64,000 bases of DNA from contig NZ_CAHJXR010000006.1 in assembly GCF_903645355.1 (NCBI RefSeq), forward strand, positions 124,001 through 188,000, read 5' to 3'. This DNA is from Schaalia sp. Marseille-Q2122 (GTDB taxonomy: Bacteria > Actinomycetota > Actinomycetes > Actinomycetales > Actinomycetaceae). The translations under genes and the position numbers were made by a program. The notes beneath the pieces are model-generated. The model was not told the origin of the DNA. It saw only the letters and a list, made by a program, of their open reading frames with translations, and made no database searches. This document shows, piece by piece, positions 60,282-64,000 of the stretch (positions are counted from its first letter, which is position 1; every line of letters starts with the position of its first letter).

Positions 60282-61331
60282 TCACTTGACCTTGTCTGCT
60301 GCTGCGGCGATCTTCTGGGTGTATTCCTCAACGACCCAGGGGATGGACAGCGGGCTGATGCCAACGGCTGCGGAGAATGCGGTTTCACCGTTACCCACGA
60401 AAACGACCGATCCGTTCTTGAAGGCGGGGATAGTGCCCAGGAGGGGGTCGGCCTGGTACTTGGCCAGGTCAGCGTCAGAGCCGTACATGACGATGACGTC
60501 CACGTCAGAGAGGGTGTCGGCGTTTTCGGCGGAGACTTGAATGTGGAAGTCCTCAGTGGTTTCGGTAGCGGCCGCGACGGAGGCGGGAACCTTCATACCA
60601 AGGTCAGAGAGGAATGCGGTGCGGGGGTCGCGGGTGCCGTAGAAGCCGACCTTGGAGAGGTCTTCGGTGGAGCCGTAGAAGAATGCGGCCGACTTACCGG
60701 CGAGCTGGGGGTACTTGGCGGCTGCCTCGGCGATCTTTGCCTCGGTGTCGGCGACGAGTGTGTCGCCCTCGTCCTTCTTGTTGATGGCGGCGGCGTTGAT
60801 GGTGATGAGGTCACGCCAGGGGGTGCCCCACGCGGTGGTGGGGTAGGCGATGGTGGGGGCGATCTTGGAGAGGGTTTCGTACTCTTCCTTGGTGATGCCC
60901 GAGTAGGTGGCGAGGATGATGTCGGGGTTGGTGGCTTCGATGGCTTCGAAGTTAATGCCGTCGGTCTCGTCGAAAAGAACGGGGGCTTCACCACCAATGG
61001 CCTTGACAGCATCAGCAGTCCAGGGGTGCATGCCTGAATCGTCGGTGACGCCCCAGCTCTGCTTGGCCATGCCGACGGGCATGACACCCAGGGCGAGGGG
61101 AACCTCGTGGTTGCCCCAGGCGATGGTGGCGATACGCTCGACCTTTTCAGGGATTTCAGTGGTGCCGTAGGCGTGGGTGATGACGTTGCCTGAGGCTGCA
61201 GACTCGGTAGCGCCAGAGGCGTTGGTGTCGGTTGCGGTGGCGCCGGATTGGCTGGTGCCGCCTGCGCAGGCGGTCAGGGCGAGGGTGGCGACGGCCGCGA
61301 GGGCGGCGAGGCGGGTGCGAAGCGAGGTCAT
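60282..61331 (-). CDS. fepB: Ferric-siderophore-binding lipoprotein (FepB/FecB type)
   Basis: 349 residues. Lipoprotein signal AALAAVATLALTACAGG with lipidated Cys at about 21. Class III binding fold: VERIATIAWGNHEVPLALGVMPVGM, EAIEATNPDIILATYSGITKEEYETLSKIAPTIAYP, and VDVIVMYGSDADLAKYQADPLLGTIPAFKNG. First gene of the operon; a DtxR-type box sits 85-103 bases upstream. Siderophore type is unknown, and no siderophore synthesis gene is in the window, so it probably takes up xenosiderophores. Confidence 0.94.
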   Translation of the reverse strand: MTSLRTRLAALAAVATLALTACAGGTSQSGATATDTNASGATESAASGNVITHAYGTTEIPEKVERIATIAWGNHEVPLALGVMPVGMAKQSWGVTDDSGMHPWTADAVKAIGGEAPVLFDETDGINFEAIEATNPDIILATYSGITKEEYETLSKIAPTIAYPTTAWGTPWRDLITINAAAINKKDEGDTLVADTEAKIAEAAAKYPQLAGKSAAFFYGSTEDLSKVGFYGTRDPRTAFLSDLGMKVPASVAAATETTEDFHIQVSAENADTLSDVDVIVMYGSDADLAKYQADPLLGTIPAFKNGSVVFVGNGETAFSAAVGISPLSIPWVVEEYTQKIAAAADKVK

Positions 61332-61415
61332 GGGGCCACTTTCTGCGGGGTGAGTATCTGGCTACCCACCCAAGCAGGTATTTCAGATCTCTCAGTACTC
61401 AATGATTGCAATAGG

Positions 61416-61434
61416 AAAGGCTAGCCTTAGTTAA
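61416..61434 (-). promoter_or_regulatory. DtxR/IdeR iron box of the siderophore operon
   Basis: AAAGGCTAGCCTTAGTTAA agrees with the DtxR consensus at about 13 of 19 positions and includes the palindrome AAGGCTAGCCTT. It lies in the 225-base spacer before the binding-protein gene, as expected for iron repression. Confidence 0.7.
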
Positions 61435-61556
61435 TTCACTTCGCCTCATATCGTCACGCTTTGTGGGACATCCCTCGATATATCCGAACTCACCGTCAGA
61501 AAAGCCCAGTATTGCAAGGATTTCCTTGCTTTCAGCTACCCGCCTATCAGCCCAGC

Positions 61557-62606
61557 TCACACAACAACAGGGCAGCTCGACAGATCCACTTCGAGCTCCA
61601 CCAACGCCCCCACCAGATCCGAAGCGGCACCCAGATTCGGCAACGCCCTCGCCTTCAGGGTCTTATCCCCCATGCGCACCTCCACCAGGCTATGCCCACG
61701 CCCGCCACGCGCATCCACAATGACACCCACCGGGTGAAGAATCGCGCCCGCCTGCCCAGCAGCCGCCGTCATCTCCTCCAGCTCCACCTCCGAGGTCAGC
61801 GCGCCGGCCCCGCCCTCGTCAATGACGCGACGCACCCGCACCGAAGCGGGCGCCAGCGCACGCCAACGCCCCTCGCCCACCGGAATAAACGGGCCAAATC
61901 CCAAAAAGTCAGCCACATCGCGCCGCCCCGGCGCCGCCCACAACTCCTGCGGCGCGGCCAACGCAGCCAGACGCCCATCGATCATGACGCCAATACGGTC
62001 AGCCACGGCGAAAGCCTCGTCCTGATCGTGGGTGACGTAGATGCAGCTCGCGCCGCACTCGCGCAAAATCTGGCGAATCTCACTGGACAGGCGCTCACGC
62101 AAGGACCGATCCAAGGCCGAGAGCGGCTCATCCAAGAGCAGCAGTTCCGGGCGTGGAGCCAAAGACCGAGCGAGCGCCACGCGCTGCGCCTGCCCTCCCG
62201 ACAGGGAGGACACCGAACGGGAGGCATACTCCCCCATGCCCACCACATCCAACACTTCCCGCACGCGCTGGGCGCGCTCAGCGCGCGGAAGGGCGCGAAT
62301 ACCGTAGGCGACATTGCCCGCCACATCCCGGTGAGGGAAGAGCTGGCCATCCTGGAACATCAGGCCAAAGCCACGCCGATGCGTTGGAATATCAACAATG
62401 GATTGGCCTCGCCACAGCAGGCCGCCCGCAGCCACGGGCTCAAGCCCAGCCACCGCGCGCAACAGGGAGGACTTGCCTGAACCGGAGGGCCCCAGCAGGG
62501 CAACGATCTCCCCGGCGCGGATCTGCAGGTCCACGCCATCAACAGCGATGGTGCTCCCGTAGCGGACCGTGACGCCCTGCAGGCGTAAATCTGGCGCAGT
62601 CGTCAT
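61557..62606 (-). CDS. ThiQ-like ABC transporter ATPase
   Basis: 349 residues. GPSGSGKSSLLRAVAGLEP, LSGGQAQRVALARSLAPRPELLLLDEPLSALDRSLRERL and VTHDQDEAFAVADRIGVM place it with the thiamine (ThiQ) and ferric/sulfate group of MOI importers. A C-terminal regulatory extension of about 110 residues follows. It overlaps the permease gene by four bases. Thiamine is favoured because the permease pattern is ThiP-like; iron is the alternative, and a binding protein would be beyond the window. Confidence 0.85.
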   Translation of the reverse strand: MTTAPDLRLQGVTVRYGSTIAVDGVDLQIRAGEIVALLGPSGSGKSSLLRAVAGLEPVAAGGLLWRGQSIVDIPTHRRGFGLMFQDGQLFPHRDVAGNVAYGIRALPRAERAQRVREVLDVVGMGEYASRSVSSLSGGQAQRVALARSLAPRPELLLLDEPLSALDRSLRERLSSEIRQILRECGASCIYVTHDQDEAFAVADRIGVMIDGRLAALAAPQELWAAPGRRDVADFLGFGPFIPVGEGRWRALAPASVRVRRVIDEGGAGALTSEVELEEMTAAAGQAGAILHPVGVIVDARGGRGHSLVEVRMGDKTLKARALPNLGAASDLVGALVELEVDLSSCPVVV

Positions 62607-64000
62607 GAAAACTCCCCTGCAGTTGACGGGCGGCCTCGCTCAACAAGAACCATCACCGTAGCGGCAATCACCGCCAGAAGAACCGAGGCCGCAACCGCCA
62701 CCCCCTGCTCGGGGGCGCCCGGGCGCGAAATCAAACGATAAATCATGACCGGCAGGGTCGGAGCCTCCGGCCTGGCCAGGAAGGATGTCGCCCCGAACTC
62801 ACCCAAAGAGGTGGCGAAAGCAAAACCAACGGCCACCGCGCCCGCCCTGACCAGGTGCGCGCCATCCACAGTGAGCAACACGCGCAGCGGGTGCGCGCCC
62901 AGGGCGGCCGCAGCCTCACGCTGACGCGGGTCAATGGCACGCAACACGGGGGCAACCAGGCGCACGACCAGGGGGATTGCCACCACCGCCTGCGCGATCG
63001 GAATCAGCAACGCTGAGGAACGCAAATCCAGCGGCGGCCGATTCAAAGTAATGAGGAAACCAAAACCCACCGTCACAGCCGACACCCCCAGGGGCAGCAT
63101 GAAAGCCGCATCCAGCAGGGCCAGGGCACGTTGGGCCCCCTTGGCGCGAGGCTTGCGCGTCACCACTAACGCCACCAGTACCCCCAGGACGAGGGCGATG
63201 GCCGCCGCCTGAGCCGCGATCACCAGCGAGTTCCACGCCGCCTCAAGCGCGCTCACCCTCACTGCCCGAGACAGGTTCGCATTCGCCAGATCCCACCAAT
63301 TCTGGACGGTGAACTGCCCCTTGCGTTGGAAAGACCGGGCAAGGAGGGCCACCAGTGGCAGCAGAATCGCGCCGCACACCACCGATACCGTCACCGCCAA
63401 AGCTGGCAGATCCAGGCGTCCCACGGGATGCTCCACCGCATCCGAACGGAGCTTCAACGCGCGTTCGCCTCGACGGCGGGCCACGCCCGCCATCCACAGG
63501 GCGCCGGTGATGACCAGCAGCTGCACGATGGACAAGACGGCGGCCGAACGCAGATCCAGGAAAGCGGTGGTCAGCAGGTAGATTTCAGACTCGATCGTGG
63601 CCAACTCCACGCCACCCAGGATCAAGACAATGCCAAAGGCTGTCGCGCAAAAGAGGAACACCACCGACGCGGCCGACACGATTGCGGGGGTAATGGCAGG
63701 CAGGGTGACGGTCAGGAAGGCACGCAGGGGTGTGGCTCCCAGGGCGCGGGCGGCCTCAGCCATGCGGGGGTCAAGGCGGGACCACACGGGGCCGACGCTG
63801 CGTACCACCAGCGAATAGTTAAAGAAGACCATGGCCGCAATGACGGCTGTGATCGTGCCATCCAGGCCGAGGAATCCCAGCCAGCCGCTGCGCGCCAGCA
63901 GGCTGCGGAAGGCCACACCCACCACAACTGTAGGGAGCACGAAAGGCACGGCAACAATGCCGCGCACCACGGCGCGCCCAGGGAAGCGGCAACGGTAAAG
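62603..64000 (-). CDS. ThiP-like ABC transporter permease, N-terminus outside window
   Basis: Open to the window edge; upstream of the first listed GTG the frame continues (LYRCRFPGRA), so the true start lies beyond 64000. At least 465 residues of a duplicated permease are visible, with two EAA loops: RLDPRMAEAARALGATPLRAFLTVTLP and IDPRQREAAAALGAHPLRVLLTV. VPFVLPTVVVGVAFRSLLARSGWLG matches thiamine ABC permeases (ThiP). The substrate is inferred, not certain. Confidence 0.85.
   Translation of the reverse strand, partial: LYRCRFPGRAVVRGIVAVPFVLPTVVVGVAFRSLLARSGWLGFLGLDGTITAVIAAMVFFNYSLVVRSVGPVWSRLDPRMAEAARALGATPLRAFLTVTLPAITPAIVSAASVVFLFCATAFGIVLILGGVELATIESEIYLLTTAFLDLRSAAVLSIVQLLVITGALWMAGVARRRGERALKLRSDAVEHPVGRLDLPALAVTVSVVCGAILLPLVALLARSFQRKGQFTVQNWWDLANANLSRAVRVSALEAAWNSLVIAAQAAAIALVLGVLVALVVTRKPRAKGAQRALALLDAAFMLPLGVSAVTVGFGFLITLNRPPLDLRSSALLIPIAQAVVAIPLVVRLVAPVLRAIDPRQREAAAALGAHPLRVLLTVDGAHLVRAGAVAVGFAFATSLGEFGATSFLARPEAPTLPVMIYRLISRPGAPEQGVAVAASVLLAVIAATVMVLVERGRPSTAGEFS

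Overview
The window is high-GC DNA with closely packed genes, and it reads as the chromosome of an actinobacterium, most likely a member of the Actinomycetaceae (Actinomyces/Schaalia-like). Pointers are the divergent tadA/upp pair, an LAXTG-type sortase substrate, a DUF6318 lipoprotein, GluQ-RS, DtxR-type iron boxes, and intergenic minisatellites. This placement is inferred from gene content; no marker gene here settles the species.

Layout. 1-6.5 kb: a truncated surface adhesin, tadA, upp, a small CPVC membrane protein and a metNIQ methionine importer. 6.6-12 kb: a fused two-domain fluoride channel, a thiamine-binding protein, GluQ-RS, a long repeat array, tRNA-Arg(ACG) and an aldo/keto reductase. 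12-25.5 kb: an NCS2 purine permease fused to a degenerate OHCU-decarboxylase domain, a LacI regulator, a peptide importer (binding protein, two permeases, fused double ATPase), a fused ADP-ribosylglycohydrolase/PfkB kinase, and an AlbA_2-type ATPase/regulator gene bracketed by direct repeats. 25.5-37.2 kb: App1 phosphatase, MFS carrier, a giant membrane-anchored copper nitrite reductase with an NnrS-like partner, phosphoglucomutase and an ExeM/NucH wall-anchored nuclease. 37.5-47.4 kb: two tRNA-Ser genes, a lipoprotein/secreted-protein pair bracketed by dispersed repeats, and a sugar operon (kinase, ABC importer, RpiB-like isomerase). 47.5-56 kb: an accessory zone with broken ImmA/IrrE and PIN remnants, HipBA, an iron-regulated DUF2218 gene, RhuM debris, an ABC-F ATPase and a Fic gene bracketed by direct repeats. 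56-64 kb: a siderophore uptake operon (binding protein, two permeases, ATPase, reductase-like SIP) under a DtxR box, then ThiQ/ThiP-like transporter genes running off the end.

The most interesting pattern is that accessory genes sit between direct repeats. The AlbA_2-wHTH gene (124-bp repeats, about 88% identical) and the Fic-wHTH gene (104-bp repeats, about 95% identical) share one plan. One repeat carrying nested palindromes lies immediately 5' of the start codon. A second copy in the same orientation lies just 3' of the stop codon, where no gene is positioned to use it. A DUF6318/PKD-like pair is flanked by a third, looser repeat family. I propose that these are operator-bounded gene cassettes, which remains an inference.

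Other notable items are three unusual gene fusions with apparent loss of key residues or segments, a C11 tract inside pgm, an RpiB-like isomerase lacking both active-site histidines, and the interruption of an iron-acquisition locus by cassette material. No insertion sequence, prophage or CRISPR array was recognised.
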